Positions 16,551-26,518 are shown, counted from the first letter of the stretch. The stretch is 64,000 nucleotides of DNA from Amycolatopsis sacchari (GCF_900114035.1 NZ_FORP01000018.1:79357-143356), one strand, 5' to 3'. The notes: a model not told the origin generated them from the sequence alone. A program made the numbers and translations.

Positions 16551-18005
16551 ATGGCGTCCCGGTTCGTTGACCGTGCGGTGATCCAGGTGGCCGCCGGCGA
16601 CGGCGGGAACGGCTGCGCCTCGGTGCACCGCGAGAAGTTCAAGCCGCTCGGCGGCCCCGACGGGGGCAACGGTGGTCACGGTGGCGACGTCCTGCTGGTC
16701 GTCGACCAGAACGTGCACACGCTGCTCGACTTCCACTTCCGCCCGCACGCCACCGCAGGCAACGGCAGGCAGGGGCAGGGCAGCCACCGCGCCGGTGCGG
16801 CCGGGGAGACGCTGGAGCTGAAGGTCCCGGCGGGCACGGTCGTGCTGACCGAGGACGGCGAGGTGCTCGCGGACCTCACCACGCCCGGCACCACTTTCGT
16901 CGCCGCTCAGGGCGGTCGCGGTGGCCTCGGTAACGCGGCGCTCGCGTCGAAGGCCCGCAAGGCGCCCGGTTTCGCGTTGCTCGGCGAGCCGGGGGAGGCG
17001 CGCACGCTCGTCCTGGAGCTGCGCTCGGTCGCGGACGTCGGGCTGGTCGGGTTTCCGTCGGCGGGCAAGTCGTCGCTGATCTCGGTGCTGTCGGCCGCGA
17101 AGCCGAAGATCGCGGACTACCCGTTCACCACGCTGGTGCCGAACCTCGGCGTCGTGACGGCGGGCGAGACGGTGTTCACGATGGCCGACGTGCCGGGGCT
17201 GATCCCGGGCGCCAGCGAGGGCAAGGGCCTCGGTCTGGACTTCCTGCGGCACATCGAGCGGTGTGCGGTGCTGGTGCACGTCGTCGACTGCGCGACGTAC
17301 GACCCGGGCCGCGACCCGCTGTCCGATGTGGACGCACTGGAGGAGGAGCTCGCCCGGTACACGCCGGGGCTCGGGGGCGAGCTGGCCGACCGGCCGCGTG
17401 TGGTGGTGCTGAACAAGATCGACGTGCCCGAGGCGGCGGAGCTGGCGGAGATGGTGCGCCCGGAGCTGGAGGCGCGTGGGATGCCGGTGTTCGAGGTGTC
17501 CACAGCGACGCGGCAGGGCCTGCGTGAGCTGACGTACGCGCTCGGCGGCATCGTCGAGCAGTACCGGGCGGAGCAGCCGAGCCCGGAGGCGGAGCGGATC
17601 GTGCTGCGCCCGCAGGCGATCGACGACGCCGGTTTCACCGTGGAGCCGGACCCGGAGGAGTCGGGCGGCTTCATCGTGCGGGGTGCGCGTCCCGAGCGCT
17701 GGATCCGGCAGACCAACTTCAGCAACGACGAGGCCGTCGGCTACCTCGCCGACCGCCTCAACCGCCTGGGTGTCGAGGACGAGCTGGCGCGCCAGGGTGC
17801 GCGGCCGGGGTGCCCGGTCACCATCGGTGGCGTCACGTTCGACTGGCAGCCGTCGACGCCGGGTGTGGTCACGCACCTGGCCGGGCGCGGCACTGACGTG
17901 CGGCTCGAGGACCGCAGCCGGGTCACGGCGGCGCAGCGCAAGGAAGCGCGTCGTATCCGGCGTGAGGGCGTGCCCGAGGACGACGACGAGCTGGACGAAG
18001 AGTGA
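16551..18005 (+). CDS. obg: Obg/CgtA GTPase
   Basis: A 484-aa essential GTPase that binds the 50S subunit and links ribosome maturation to ppGpp and stress. The N-terminal glycine-rich Obg fold spans about residues 1-160 ([15 protein letters not shown] and related repeats). The G domain has G1 GFPSAGKSS, switch [16 protein letters not shown]3 DVPGLI and G4 NKID. The C-terminal OCT domain (residues about 350-435) precedes a short acidic tail. ATG 16551 lies 35 bp beyond the rpmA terminator. It overlaps proB by 4 bp. Confidence 0.97.
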   Translation: MASRFVDRAVIQVAAGDGGNGCASVHREKFKPLGGPDGGNGGHGGDVLLVVDQNVHTLLDFHFRPHATAGNGRQGQGSHRAGAAGETLELKVPAGTVVLTEDGEVLADLTTPGTTFVAAQGGRGGLGNAALASKARKAPGFALLGEPGEARTLVLELRSVADVGLVGFPSAGKSSLISVLSAAKPKIADYPFTTLVPNLGVVTAGETVFTMADVPGLIPGASEGKGLGLDFLRHIERCAVLVHVVDCATYDPGRDPLSDVDALEEELARYTPGLGGELADRPRVVVLNKIDVPEAAELAEMVRPELEARGMPVFEVSTATRQGLRELTYALGGIVEQYRAEQPSPEAERIVLRPQAIDDAGFTVEPDPEESGGFIVRGARPERWIRQTNFSNDEAVGYLADRLNRLGVEDELARQGARPGCPVTIGGVTFDWQPSTPGVVTHLAGRGTDVRLEDRSRVTAAQRKEARRIRREGVPEDDDELDEE

Positions 18006-19111
18006 GCGTCACCCGGAAGGCTGTGGCGGGCGCGGAACGGCTGGTCGTGAAGGTCGGTTCTTCGGCGCTGACCACGGCTGGGAGCGGTCTGGACGTCGAG
18101 AGGCTGAACGCGCTGGTGGACGCTCTGGCGGCCCGGATCGCGCAGGGCAGTCAGCTCGTCCTGGTGTCGTCGGGCGCCATCGGTGCCGGTCTCGCGCCGC
18201 TGGCGCTGGGCAAGCGCCCGAAGGACCTGGCGACGCAGCAGGCCGCGGCGAGCGTGGGGCAGTTGCAGCTGGCGCACGCGTACGCGGAGTCGTTCGGCCG
18301 GTATGCGCTCACGGTCGGCCAGGTGCTGCTCACGTCCGATGACGTGGTGCGACGGTCGCACTACCGCAACGCGCAGCGCACGTTTTCGCGGTTGCTCGCG
18401 CTGGGCGCGGTGCCGGTGGTGAACGAGAACGACACCGTCGCCACGGAGGAGATCCGCTTCGGCGACAACGACCGGCTCGCGGCGCTGGTGGCACACCTCA
18501 TCGGTGCCGACGCGCTGGTCCTGCTGTCCGATGTGGACGGTCTGTACGACGGCGACCCGCGCGACGGTGCGACGCGCAAGATCGCCGAGGTCGCGGATGA
18601 CTCGGACGTCGAGGGCATCACGGTGGGCATGTCCAGTTCTGGATTGGGCACGGGTGGCATGGTCTCCAAACTGGCCGCGGCGAGGACAGCCGCGGCGGCG
18701 GGGATCCCGGTTCTGCTTGCCGCGGCGAGCGAGGCGTCACGGGCGCTGAGCACGGCAGAGGTCGGCACAGCCTTCGCGGCGGCCGATTCGCGCCTGTCCG
18801 CGCGCCGGTTCTGGCTCGGCTACGCGGCAGGCCCAACGGGACGGCTCCAGCTCGACGACGGTGCGGTCGCCGCGGTCGTCCGCCGCCGCCGGTCGTTGTT
18901 GGCAGCGGGCATCACAGGCGTCAGCGGAGATTTCCAGGCCGGCGACGTCGTTGAGCTGGTCGATCCGGCGCAGCGCGTAGTCGCCCGGGGTGTGGTGGCA
19001 TTCGACGCCACCGAACTGCCCGAGCTCATCGGCCGCTCCAGCCACGAACTGCCCGCGGAACAACGCCGAGAGGTCGTCCACGCGGACGATCTCGTGCCGC
19101 TGCGCCGCTGA
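18002..19111 (+). CDS. proB: glutamate 5-kinase ProB
   Basis: ProB phosphorylates glutamate in the first step of proline synthesis. The 369-aa protein has the amino-acid kinase fold with [41 protein letters not shown] and [14 protein letters not shown], plus the [12 protein letters not shown] motif. A C-terminal PUA domain covers roughly residues 275-365. The GTG start overlaps the obg stop. The proA gene for the next step is not adjacent, so it must be elsewhere. Confidence 0.97.
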   Translation: MSVTRKAVAGAERLVVKVGSSALTTAGSGLDVERLNALVDALAARIAQGSQLVLVSSGAIGAGLAPLALGKRPKDLATQQAAASVGQLQLAHAYAESFGRYALTVGQVLLTSDDVVRRSHYRNAQRTFSRLLALGAVPVVNENDTVATEEIRFGDNDRLAALVAHLIGADALVLLSDVDGLYDGDPRDGATRKIAEVADDSDVEGITVGMSSSGLGTGGMVSKLAAARTAAAAGIPVLLAAASEASRALSTAEVGTAFAAADSRLSARRFWLGYAAGPTGRLQLDDGAVAAVVRRRRSLLAAGITGVSGDFQAGDVVELVDPAQRVVARGVVAFDATELPELIGRSSHELPAEQRREVVHADDLVPLRR

Positions 19112-19252
19112 GGCCGCGTCGTCGGTGGGCCGCTCGGGCCGACCGTGGTGGTGGCGTGCTGAGGTTGCCCGTGGTGGTGGTGCTGCTCCGGGCGCCGCCG
19201 TCGCTGCCTTGCTGAGGCCGCCTCCCGCCGCGAGCTGGCGGGGGTGCGGGCA

Positions 19253-19295
19253 GTGGGGCAGACGCTCGCTGTGGGGCAGACGCTCGCTGTGGGGC
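19253..19295. repeat. short tandem repeat after proB
   Basis: Two perfect 18-bp copies (19253-19270 and 19271-19288) plus 7 bp of a third copy lie in the 249-bp gap between proB and the transporter. The same gap also has several loose copies of GCTGAGG. No gene or terminator is evident there. Confidence 0.85.
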
Positions 19296-19360
19296 GGCAC
19301 GGGGGCACCGCCCGCGGCTGCGCTGCTGAGGCCGAGCCCGGCGTGGGGGCCGCCAAGCCG

Positions 19361-20650
19361 TTAGCGCAGCTCGCTACCCCGCGTCTCCGGCAGCGTCAGG
19401 AGCACGAGGAACGTGATCACGGCGGCCACGGCCACGTACCAGAAGAACACCGTCGACAGGTTCGCCGCGGAAAGGGCGCTGATCACCAGCGGCGCGGTGC
19501 CGCCGAACACCGCGACCGTGAGGTTGTACCAGGCACCGATCCCCAGACCCCGCAGCGCCGTCGGGAACAGCTCGCTCATGATCGCCGGTGCGAGCGAGGA
19601 CAACGCCGCGTACAGCCCGAGCCCCACGCAGAACACCACGAGCAGCCCTCCGAGCCCTGGCCGCACCAAAGCGGACAGTGGCACGATCAGGACGGCGGTC
19701 AGGCCGGACCAGACGTAGAGTTGCGGCTTGCGCCCGATCCGGTCGGAGAGCATCCCGTAGGGGTACTGCAGCATGACGAACAACGCGGTGCCCACCGACA
19801 ACGCCAGGAACACGTCGACGTCGCTCGCGTGCCGGGTCTTCACGGCGAACGGTGTCAAGGCGCTGAAGAACGTGTAGTAGCACAGCGTCGACAGCATCGT
19901 GATCCCGATGAGTTGCCCGACGGCCTTCGGGTGCTGCCGCAACGTCGCCAGCAGCGGCCGTTCCACGCGACGCGCGGTCGCCTTGTTCTCCTCGAACTGC
20001 GTGGTCTCCACCAGACTGCGGCGCAGCCACAGGCCGATGGCGCCCAGTACCCCGCCCAGCAGGAACGGGATGCGCCAGCCGAACGAGTACAGGTCGGCTT
20101 TGTCCATCGTCCGCGCCAGCACGAAACCGAGCACCGAAGCGAGCAACACAGCCGATCCCGTCGAGATGTAGAAGAACGACGAGTAGCGGCCACGCCACCG
20201 CGTGGGCGCGATTTCGCCCAGGTACGCCGACGCGTTCGACACCTCACCGCCCAGCGACAGCCCCTGCGCGATCCGGGCCAGCAGGAGCAGGACCGGGGCC
20301 AGCCAGCCGACGAGGGAGAACGTCGGCAGGATGCCGATGACCACCGAGCCGCCCGCCATCAGGCTGATGGTCAGGATCATGGCCGGCTTCCGCCCCCGCA
20401 CGTCGGCGAACCTGCCGAGCAGGAACCCGCCCAGCGGCCGGAAGAAGAACGCCAGCGCGTAGGTGGCGAAGGTGTTGATCTGTGCCAGTGTCTCGTTGCC
20501 GGATGGGAAAAACGCCGTGGCGAAGTAGATGCTGAAGGTCGCGTAGATGGTCCAGTCGAACCACTCGAGGGCGTTGCCGACGCTGGCCGCGAACAGCTTG
20601 CGGAGCGGCAACCGGTGCCGGACCTCGGACTCGATCTTCGACTCGGCCAT
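19361..20650 (-). CDS. MHS-family MFS transporter (metabolite:H+ symporter)
   Basis: A 429-aa transporter with twelve predicted helices. The N-terminal ASVGNALEWFDWTIYATFSIYF is the hallmark of the metabolite:H+ symporter group (KgtP, ShiA, ProP), and the loop 2-3 motif GRFADVRGRKPAM follows. Likely substrates are dicarboxylates, betaines or aromatic acids; none can be picked from sequence. ATG 20650 has a GGAGG ribosome site 7 nt upstream; GTG 20662 is an alternative 4 codons earlier. It lies 69 bp downstream of recQ on the same strand. Confidence 0.9.
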   Translation of the reverse strand: MAESKIESEVRHRLPLRKLFAASVGNALEWFDWTIYATFSIYFATAFFPSGNETLAQINTFATYALAFFFRPLGGFLLGRFADVRGRKPAMILTISLMAGGSVVIGILPTFSLVGWLAPVLLLLARIAQGLSLGGEVSNASAYLGEIAPTRWRGRYSSFFYISTGSAVLLASVLGFVLARTMDKADLYSFGWRIPFLLGGVLGAIGLWLRRSLVETTQFEENKATARRVERPLLATLRQHPKAVGQLIGITMLSTLCYYTFFSALTPFAVKTRHASDVDVFLALSVGTALFVMLQYPYGMLSDRIGRKPQLYVWSGLTAVLIVPLSALVRPGLGGLLVVFCVGLGLYAALSSLAPAIMSELFPTALRGLGIGAWYNLTVAVFGGTAPLVISALSAANLSTVFFWYVAVAAVITFLVLLTLPETRGSELR

Positions 20651-20719
20651 CAGTGCCTCCACCGCATCGCCCGATTGATGGAGATTGCCACACCGTCGGC
20701 TGTTTCGGAAGACTCCGTC

Positions 20720-22825
20720 CTAGTTCACCGCTGCGAGCGCGAACGGCAGGACCGCGGGCGCACCTCCCTTCCGCAGCAGGCGCGCTGCCATCGTCATCGT
20801 CCACCCCGTGTCCACCAGATCGTCCACGAGCAGGACAGGCCCCTCTACAGTGGACAGTTCTGCGGCCAGGTCCTCCGGCAGGACAAGGCGTTGCCACAGG
20901 TCCGCCACCCGTTGCGCACTGTTCGCCCGCCGGGGTGCCGGCCCGTGCGCCTCGAGCGTGCCGAGGAGCCGTAACCTGCCCACCTCGGCGAACCGCGCCG
21001 CGAGGCTCTGCGTGAGGGTTGGCCTGGTGGCGGAGGCCATGGCTACCACCGCAACGGGCCGCTGTGCCCAGTCCCATGCGGCGAGTACCGACACACAGGC
21101 CTGGAACACCGCTGCCGGTACCTCGGTGTCCGGGGCCGTAGGTCCGACCAGTTCCCGCAACCGGTTGCCCCAGCCCACATCGGTGAGCCGTCCGAGCGTC
21201 CGGCCCGGCTTGGCCTGCTCCTCCTCCGGGATCCGGCCGGACAAGGGCACGTCGAGAGTGCGCATCCCGGTGGGCCACTGCCGCCGCGGGCTCAGCTCGA
21301 CACCCGGCTGCCGCAGCAGGCTCCCCGTTGTTTCGACGACGTTGGCGGAAACCCTTGCTTCCCGCCGGTTTCCCGTGCAGTTGTCACAGCGCCCGCAGGG
21401 TTGGGCGTACGGATCGTCCAACTGGCGTAACAGGAACTCCATCCGGCACCCGTCGGTCGCCTGGTACTCCAGCATGGCTCGCTGCTCCGCGCCGCGTGCC
21501 TCGCTCACGCGGCGGTAGCGTTCGGCTTCGTACTCCCAGCGCTGCCCGGTCGACTCCCAGCCACCGCGCACCCGCCGCACGGCGCCGTCGACATCGAGCA
21601 CCTTGAGCACCATCTCCAGCCGCGACCGGGACAGCTCCACCTTCGGCTCCAGTGCCGCTGTCGACAGTGGACGGTCGGCTTCCGCCAGCGCGTCGAGCAC
21701 CTGCGTGACCCGCCGCTCATCGGGAAACGCCAGTGAGCTGAAGTAGTTCCAGATCTCCCGGTCCTCCGCGCCGGGCAGCAGGATCGCCTCCGCCTTGCGC
21801 ACGCCACGGCCCGCGCGGCCGACCTGCTGGTAGTAGGCGATCGGGGACGAGGGAGCGCCCAGGTGCACGACGAACCCGAGGTCCGGTTTGTCGAACCCCA
21901 TGCCGAGCGCCGAGGTCGCCACCAGTGCCTTGACCCGGTTGCCCAGCAGGTCGTCCTCCGCTGCCTCCCGCTCCGCGGGATCCGTCTTGCCGGTGTACGA
22001 CGCCACCTCGTACCCGTGCTCACGCAGCAGCCTCGCCACGTCGTCCGCCGCGGCGACCGTCAGGGTGTAGATGATCCCCGACCCCGGCAGCTCCGCCAGC
22101 TGTTCGGCGAGCCACGCGATCCGTGCCTCCGCCGTCGGCAGTTCCACGACAGACAGGTGCAGGCTCTCCCTGTCGAGCGGACCACGCAGCACCAGCGTGT
22201 CCGAACTGGTGCCCAGCCCCAGCTGCTCCGTCACGTCGGTGACCACCCTGTCGTTGGCCGTCGCCGTGGTCGCGAGCACGGGCACTCCGGCGGGCAGCTC
22301 CGCCAGCAACGTCCGCAGCCGCCGGTAGTCCGGCCGGAAGTCGTGCCCCCAGTCGGAGATGCAGTGCGCCTCGTCGACCACGAGCAGCCCGGCCGAGGAC
22401 GTCAGCTTCGGCAGGACCGCGTCCCGGAAATCGGGGTTGTTGAGCCGTTCCGGGCTGACGAGCAGGACGTCGACCTCCCCGGCCGCGATCCTGGCCTGCA
22501 CCTCGTCCCACTCGTGGGGGTTCGCCGAGTTCACCGTGGCCGCCGCGATACCCGCGCGGGAGGCCGCCGCGATCTGGTTGCGCATCAGGGCGAGCAGCGG
22601 CGAGATGATGACCGTCGGCCCTGCTCCCTGTTGTCGCAGCAGCGCCGTGGCCAGGAAGTACACGGCCGACTTGCCCCAGCCGGTGCGCTGCACGACGAGC
22701 GCGCGCCGGTGCTCGGCGACCAGTGCTCTGATCGCCGTCCACTGGTCGTCGCGCAGCGTGGCACCGTCACCGGCCAGCGCCCGCAGCAGTGTGTCGGCTC
22801 GTTCTCGCAATTCCTGGATCTGCAC
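20720..22825 (-). CDS. recQ: RecQ-type ATP-dependent DNA helicase with C-terminal phosphoribosyltransferase-like domain
   Basis: A 701-aa 3'-5' DNA helicase. Motif I is [14 protein letters not shown], motif II is the Asp-Glu-Ala-His box [22 protein letters not shown], motif V is [10 protein letters not shown] and motif VI is QQVGRAGRG. The zinc-binding CGRCDNCTG lies near residue 480. After the helicase part, a C-terminal domain contains [21 protein letters not shown], a typical PRPP-binding loop of phosphoribosyltransferases. This RecQ-PRT fusion occurs in actinobacteria, and its enzymatic role is unknown. GTG 22825 starts directly at the helicase N-terminus. The 256 bp upstream to nadD carry no gene. 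Confidence 0.93.
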   Translation of the reverse strand: MQIQELRERADTLLRALAGDGATLRDDQWTAIRALVAEHRRALVVQRTGWGKSAVYFLATALLRQQGAGPTVIISPLLALMRNQIAAASRAGIAAATVNSANPHEWDEVQARIAAGEVDVLLVSPERLNNPDFRDAVLPKLTSSAGLLVVDEAHCISDWGHDFRPDYRRLRTLLAELPAGVPVLATTATANDRVVTDVTEQLGLGTSSDTLVLRGPLDRESLHLSVVELPTAEARIAWLAEQLAELPGSGIIYTLTVAAADDVARLLREHGYEVASYTGKTDPAEREAAEDDLLGNRVKALVATSALGMGFDKPDLGFVVHLGAPSSPIAYYQQVGRAGRGVRKAEAILLPGAEDREIWNYFSSLAFPDERRVTQVLDALAEADRPLSTAALEPKVELSRSRLEMVLKVLDVDGAVRRVRGGWESTGQRWEYEAERYRRVSEARGAEQRAMLEYQATDGCRMEFLLRQLDDPYAQPCGRCDNCTGNRREARVSANVVETTGSLLRQPGVELSPRRQWPTGMRTLDVPLSGRIPEEEQAKPGRTLGRLTDVGWGNRLRELVGPTAPDTEVPAAVFQACVSVLAAWDWAQRPVAVVAMASATRPTLTQSLAARFAEVGRLRLLGTLEAHGPAPRRANSAQRVADLWQRLVLPEDLAAELSTVEGPVLLVDDLVDTGWTMTMAARLLRKGGAPAVLPFALAAVN

Positions 22826-23081
22826 GGGTCCACCTCTACCGGATGCGGACGACGAAGACCGAATCCAAACCGTGCGAGTGGACCACTCATGCGTTTGTGA
22901 GCAGGAACACCACCCGGAAGGTGTCATGAGCGGGTTCCCCGGCCGTTCCACCGCTGTTCCGGCTCAGGGGAGGGGCCGGGCGCCTCCGGAGGTTCCCCTC
23001 GGACCGCCGGCGGCGGCACCGCGCGTGGGCCGCGCTCCGGCTCCGGCCCACGCGCGGACCGAAGATCTATACGCTGCGGTT

Positions 23082-23675
23082 ATGTCAGCACGGCGTCTCG
23101 GGGTCATGGGCGGCACCTTCGATCCCATCCACCACGGTCACCTCGTCGCGGCCAGCGAGGTCCAGTCCCGGTTCGATCTCGACGAAGTGATCTTCGTACC
23201 GACGGGGCAGCCGTGGCAGAAGACCGGCCGCACCGTCACGAAGGCCGAGGACCGGTACCTGATGACGGTCATCGCCACGGCGTCGAACCCGAAGTTCTCC
23301 GTCAGCCGCGTGGACATCGACCGCGGCGGTGAGACCTACACCGTGGACACGCTGCGCGACCTGCACAGCGAGTACCCCGACGACGAGCTGTTCTTCATCA
23401 CCGGCGCCGACGCCCTCGAACAGATCCTGACCTGGCACAACGCGGACGAGCTGTTCGACTACGCGCACTTCATCGGTGTCACCAGGCCCGGCTACCGGCT
23501 CAACGACCACCACCTGCCCAGCGGCAAGGTCACGCTTGTCGAGGTCACCGCGATGGCGATTTCGTCCACGGGGTGCCGGGAACGCGTGGAGCGGGGTGAG
23601 CCGATCTGGTACCTCGTGTCGGACGGTGTGGTGCGCTACATCGACAAGAGACGGCTGTACCGCAAGCAGGAGTGA
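23082..23675 (+). CDS. nadD: nicotinate-nucleotide adenylyltransferase NadD
   Basis: NadD makes nicotinate adenine dinucleotide from NaMN and ATP in NAD synthesis. The 197-aa protein has the nucleotidyltransferase motif [15 protein letters not shown] at residues 9-23 and the [10 protein letters not shown] motif near the C-terminus. A TATACG hexamer lies 8 nt before the ATG, suggesting a leaderless or near-leaderless mRNA. It is the first gene of nadD-rsfS-gpgP-octT, an order shared with Mycobacterium. Confidence 0.97.
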   Translation: MSARRLGVMGGTFDPIHHGHLVAASEVQSRFDLDEVIFVPTGQPWQKTGRTVTKAEDRYLMTVIATASNPKFSVSRVDIDRGGETYTVDTLRDLHSEYPDDELFFITGADALEQILTWHNADELFDYAHFIGVTRPGYRLNDHHLPSGKVTLVEVTAMAISSTGCRERVERGEPIWYLVSDGVVRYIDKRRLYRKQE

Positions 23676-23734
23676 GCCGGGCCTCCCAGGTACCCTCGAT
23701 GAGCCGACAGATGCCCAGTCAAGAGGGAGCAGGA

Positions 23735-24115
23735 GTGGCAGCGACGTCCCAAGCACGGGAGATGGCGACCGTGGCCGCGCACGCGGCGGCCGACAAGAAG
23801 GCCACCGACGTCGTGGTGCTGGACGTCTCCGACCAGCTCGTGATCACCGACGTGTTCGTGATCGCGTCCGCGCCGAACGAGCGCCAGGTCGGCGCGATCG
23901 TCGACAGCGTCGAGGAGAAGCTGCGGCTGGCCGGTCACAAGCCGGTGCGCCGCGAAGGCGCCCGTGAGGGCCGGTGGGTGCTGCTCGACTACGTGGACCT
24001 CGTGGTGCACGTCCAGCACGACGAGGAGCGCGCCTTCTACGGCCTGGAACGGCTGTGGAAGGACTGCCCGCGGATCGAGGTCGCCGGGTTGACCGGCGGC
24101 GAGGGCGCCGAGTGA
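23735..24115 (+). CDS. rsfS: ribosome silencing factor RsfS
   Basis: A 126-aa Iojap-family protein that binds L14 and blocks 30S-50S joining during slow growth. The recognisable core is VVVLDVSDQLVITDVFVIASAPNERQVGAIVD and WVLLDYVDLVVHVQ. GTG 23735 has a GGGAGCAGGA ribosome region and gives the normal start; ATG 23711 is an in-frame alternative. Its stop overlaps the next gene as GTGA. Confidence 0.95.
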   Translation: MAATSQAREMATVAAHAAADKKATDVVVLDVSDQLVITDVFVIASAPNERQVGAIVDSVEEKLRLAGHKPVRREGAREGRWVLLDYVDLVVHVQHDEERAFYGLERLWKDCPRIEVAGLTGGEGAE

Positions 24116-24723
24116 GCTTGCGGCGCCTCGTGCTCTGGCGGCACGGGGAGACCGATTACAACGCGGCCGGCCGCATGCAGGGCCACCTCGACTCGGCCCT
24201 GACCGAGGTGGGCTGGAACCAGGCGCGGTTCGCCGTGCCGGCGCTGGCCCGCTTCGAACCGGACCTGGTGATCGCCTCCGACCTGCGCCGCGCCACCGAC
24301 ACCGCCACCGTGCTGACGGAGGCGATCGGGGTGCCGCTGCGGATCGACAAGCGGCTGCGGGAGACCCACCTCGGCGAGTGGCAGGGCAGGACCGGGGCCG
24401 AGGTCGACGTCGACTACCCGGGTGACCGGGCGCGCTGGCGGGTGGACGCGACCTGGGCGCCTCCGGGTGGCGAGTCGCGTGTCGAGGTGGCGGCCCGCGC
24501 TGCGGAGGTCGTGAACGACCTGCTGTCCGGTGACGAACCGCTGGAGACCGTGCTGCTCGCCGCGCACGGCGGCCTCATCACGGCGCTGACCGCCGGGTTG
24601 CTGGCGCTGCCCGTGGAGGCGTGGCCGCAGCTCGGGGGCATCCACAACTGCCACTGGGTGGAGCTGAGCCGCCGGGACGGCGTCTGGCGGCTCAACGCCT
24701 ACAACGCCGGCATGTACGGCTGA
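24112..24723 (+). CDS. gpgP: histidine phosphatase family protein (GpgP-like)
   Basis: A 203-aa acid phosphatase with the phosphohistidine motif LWRHGETDYNAAGRMQG at residues 7-23, catalytic Glu in LRETHLGEWQGR and second His in LLAAHGGLI. Its position between rsfS and an SGNH hydrolase equals that of M. tuberculosis Rv2419c, the glucosyl-3-phosphoglycerate phosphatase of methylglucose lipopolysaccharide synthesis. That specific role is inferred from synteny. Generic phosphoglycerate mutase annotation is likely wrong. It overlaps rsfS by 4 bp. Confidence 0.85.
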   Translation: MSLRRLVLWRHGETDYNAAGRMQGHLDSALTEVGWNQARFAVPALARFEPDLVIASDLRRATDTATVLTEAIGVPLRIDKRLRETHLGEWQGRTGAEVDVDYPGDRARWRVDATWAPPGGESRVEVAARAAEVVNDLLSGDEPLETVLLAAHGGLITALTAGLLALPVEAWPQLGGIHNCHWVELSRRDGVWRLNAYNAGMYG

Positions 24724-24724
24724 C

Positions 24725-25447
24725 GTGCCCCGCCTCCTGGTCTTCGGCGACTCGCTGAGCTTCCACGGCCCCGAAGGGCCCTGCGCCGCGGACGAACCGC
24801 GGCTGTGGCCGAACGTGACCGCCGCGGCACTGGGCGGGAGCGCGGACCTGGTGGCCGGCGCCGGCTGGAACGCGCGCGACCTCTGGTGGTCCCTCATCGG
24901 CGACCCCCGCGTGTGGGCCGACCTGCACAAGGTCGACGTCGTGGTGCTCGCCGTCGGCAGCATGGACACGCTGCCCTCGCCGTTGCCCACCTACCTGCGC
25001 ACGGGGCTGCGCTACCTCCGTCCGGACGGGTTGCGCCGCGTCGCCCGTAAGGCCTACCTCGCTGCTCAGCCGCGGCTCGCGGTGGCGCTGCGAGGGCGGC
25101 CGACGGTGCTGCCCACGCGGCTCACCATCCACTACCTCGACACGGCCGTCGGAGCCCTGCGCATCCTCCGGCCGACACTGCCCATCGTCGGCGTACTGCC
25201 CAGCGTGCACAGGGCGGATTCCTACGGCGGGGTGCACACGGCGCGCGGGCCCGCTGAGGCGGCGATGCGCGAGTGGGGGCAGCGGGTGGGGGTTCCGCTG
25301 CTCGACCTGCCCGCCGTGGTCGGTGAGCACGTGCTCAGCGGGCGGGGCAACCCGGACGGCATGCACTGGGGCTGGGAGGGCCACGCCTCGGTCGGCAAGG
25401 CCATGGCCGCGCTCATCGGACCGTTGCTGGCCCCGGAAGCCCCGTAG
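24725..25447 (+). CDS. octT: SGNH hydrolase-fold acyltransferase (OctT-like)
   Basis: A 240-aa SGNH/GDSL-fold protein. Block I is FGDSLSFHG with the nucleophile Ser near residue 10, and the C-terminal Asp-x-x-His dyad is in NPDGMHWGWEGH. No signal peptide is present, so it acts in the cytoplasm. It sits 1 bp after the gpgP-like gene, exactly as Rv2418c in M. tuberculosis, described as the octanoyltransferase acting on early methylglucose lipopolysaccharide intermediates. The family fold is clear; the acyl-transfer role is inferred from position and overall similarity. Its TAG stop is also the start of a TAGGCT promoter element for degV. Confidence 0.8.
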   Translation: MPRLLVFGDSLSFHGPEGPCAADEPRLWPNVTAAALGGSADLVAGAGWNARDLWWSLIGDPRVWADLHKVDVVVLAVGSMDTLPSPLPTYLRTGLRYLRPDGLRRVARKAYLAAQPRLAVALRGRPTVLPTRLTIHYLDTAVGALRILRPTLPIVGVLPSVHRADSYGGVHTARGPAEAAMREWGQRVGVPLLDLPAVVGEHVLSGRGNPDGMHWGWEGHASVGKAMAALIGPLLAPEAP

Positions 25448-25450
25448 GCT
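25445..25450 (+). promoter_or_regulatory. leaderless -10 of degV (TAGGCT)
   Basis: TAGGCT ends 6 nt before GTG 25457. A TTGCTG -35-like element lies 15 bp upstream (25424-25429). The first three bases are the stop codon of the preceding gene. Confidence 0.55.
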
Positions 25451-25456
25451 GGCGGC

Positions 25457-26314
25457 GTGCCGGTCGCCGTCATCACCGACTCCACCGCCCACCTGCCCGA
25501 AGGGTTCGCCGAGCGGTTCGCCATCCGGGTGGTGCCGCTGCACGTCCTCGTCGACGGCGAGTCGGCGCTGGACGGCGTCGACGTCGGGCCCGCGGCACTC
25601 GCGGAGGCGCTGGGGCAGCGGCGGATCGTGACCACGTCGCGGCCCACCCCGGGGGAGTTCGCGGCGGCGTTCCGCGCGGCGCTGGACGAGGGCGCGGACG
25701 CGGTCGTCTCGCTGCACCTGTCGAGCGAGATCTCCGGCACCTGGGAGTCGGCGGTGCTGGCCGCTCAGGAGGTCGGCCCTGACGTGGTGCGGGTGGTCGA
25801 TTCGCGGGGGACGGCGATGGGGCTGGGGTTCGCCGCTCTGCACGCGGCGCAGGCGGCGGCGAAGGGGGCGTCTCCGGAGGAAGTCGAAAAAGCGGCCGTA
25901 GCGGCTGTGCGGGCGTCGAAGACGTTGTTCGCCGTGGAGACCCTGGAGTACCTGCGCCGGGGTGGCCGGATCGGGGCCGCGGCCGCGCTACTGGGGACGG
26001 CGCTGGCCGTGAAACCGGTGCTGCACATCGACGACGGGCGCATCAAGCCGCTCGAAAAGGTGCGGACGATGCACCGCGCCGTGGGACGGTTGGTGGATCT
26101 GGCGGCCGAGACGGCGGCGGGCGAGCCGGTCGAGGTGGCGGTGCACCACCTCGCGTCGGCGGAACGGGCAGCCGAGCTGGCGAACCTCCTGGAGGAGCGG
26201 CTGACGGTGCCGGAGGGCTGTCTGGTGTCCGAACTGGGCGCGGTGATCGGTGCCCACACCGGGCCCGGCGTGATCGGCGTCGTGGTGCAGCGGAATCCGA
26301 TCGGGTACCGCTGA
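25457..26314 (+). CDS. degV: DegV family fatty-acid-binding protein
   Basis: A 285-aa DegV protein (VAVITDSTAHLP at the start). DegV (FakB-type) proteins hold a fatty acid for phosphorylation by a FakA kinase. The ligand-binding STRPTPGEF-like segment (TTSRPTPGEFAAAF), SSEISGTWESA and the DSRGTAMGLGF motif are present. The gene follows octT as in mycobacteria. It appears to have its own leaderless promoter. No fakA/DAK gene lies in the window. Confidence 0.94.
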   Translation: MPVAVITDSTAHLPEGFAERFAIRVVPLHVLVDGESALDGVDVGPAALAEALGQRRIVTTSRPTPGEFAAAFRAALDEGADAVVSLHLSSEISGTWESAVLAAQEVGPDVVRVVDSRGTAMGLGFAALHAAQAAAKGASPEEVEKAAVAAVRASKTLFAVETLEYLRRGGRIGAAAALLGTALAVKPVLHIDDGRIKPLEKVRTMHRAVGRLVDLAAETAAGEPVEVAVHHLASAERAAELANLLEERLTVPEGCLVSELGAVIGAHTGPGVIGVVVQRNPIGYR

Positions 26315-26437
26315 CCTTCCCGCTTTCACTCCACGGGCGGATCCGAGGCTGTTTCCGCGCCACAATCCGGTCCTTTTCCTGCCCGGTTTCCCCTCATCGG
26401 GGGTTCGGCGCAATTCCCCTGCGTCCATGATCGGCAG

Positions 26438-26464
26438 TTGTCCACATACCCCCACTTGTCCACA
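26438..26464 (+). promoter_or_regulatory. two DnaA boxes upstream of comEA
   Basis: Two perfect copies of the actinobacterial DnaA box TTGTCCACA (26438-26446 and 26456-26464), in the same orientation, 18 bp apart start to start. They are 42 bp upstream of the comEA -10. No other perfect copy was noticed in the window. Confidence 0.65.
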
Positions 26465-26505
26465 GCCACCTCATTTCCCACTTTCCCACCCCGCACCATT
26501 CCTCC

Positions 26506-26511
26506 TAGCGT
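26506..26511 (+). promoter_or_regulatory. leaderless -10 of comEA (TAGCGT)
   Basis: TAGCGT ends 7 nt before GTG 26519, the recurring leaderless layout of this window. Confidence 0.55.
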
Positions 26512-26518
26512 CGAAAGC

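Noticed and set aside
19244..20974. Long plus-strand frame opposite the MHS transporter and recQ end
   Set aside because: The translation is rich in Gln, Arg and His with no helices or motifs, while the minus strand encodes a clear 12-helix transporter.
26438..26518. Upstream TTG start for comEA at 26438
   Set aside because: This would make the first residues the translation of the two DnaA boxes and leave no promoter; GTG 26519 has a -10 element at the leaderless distance.
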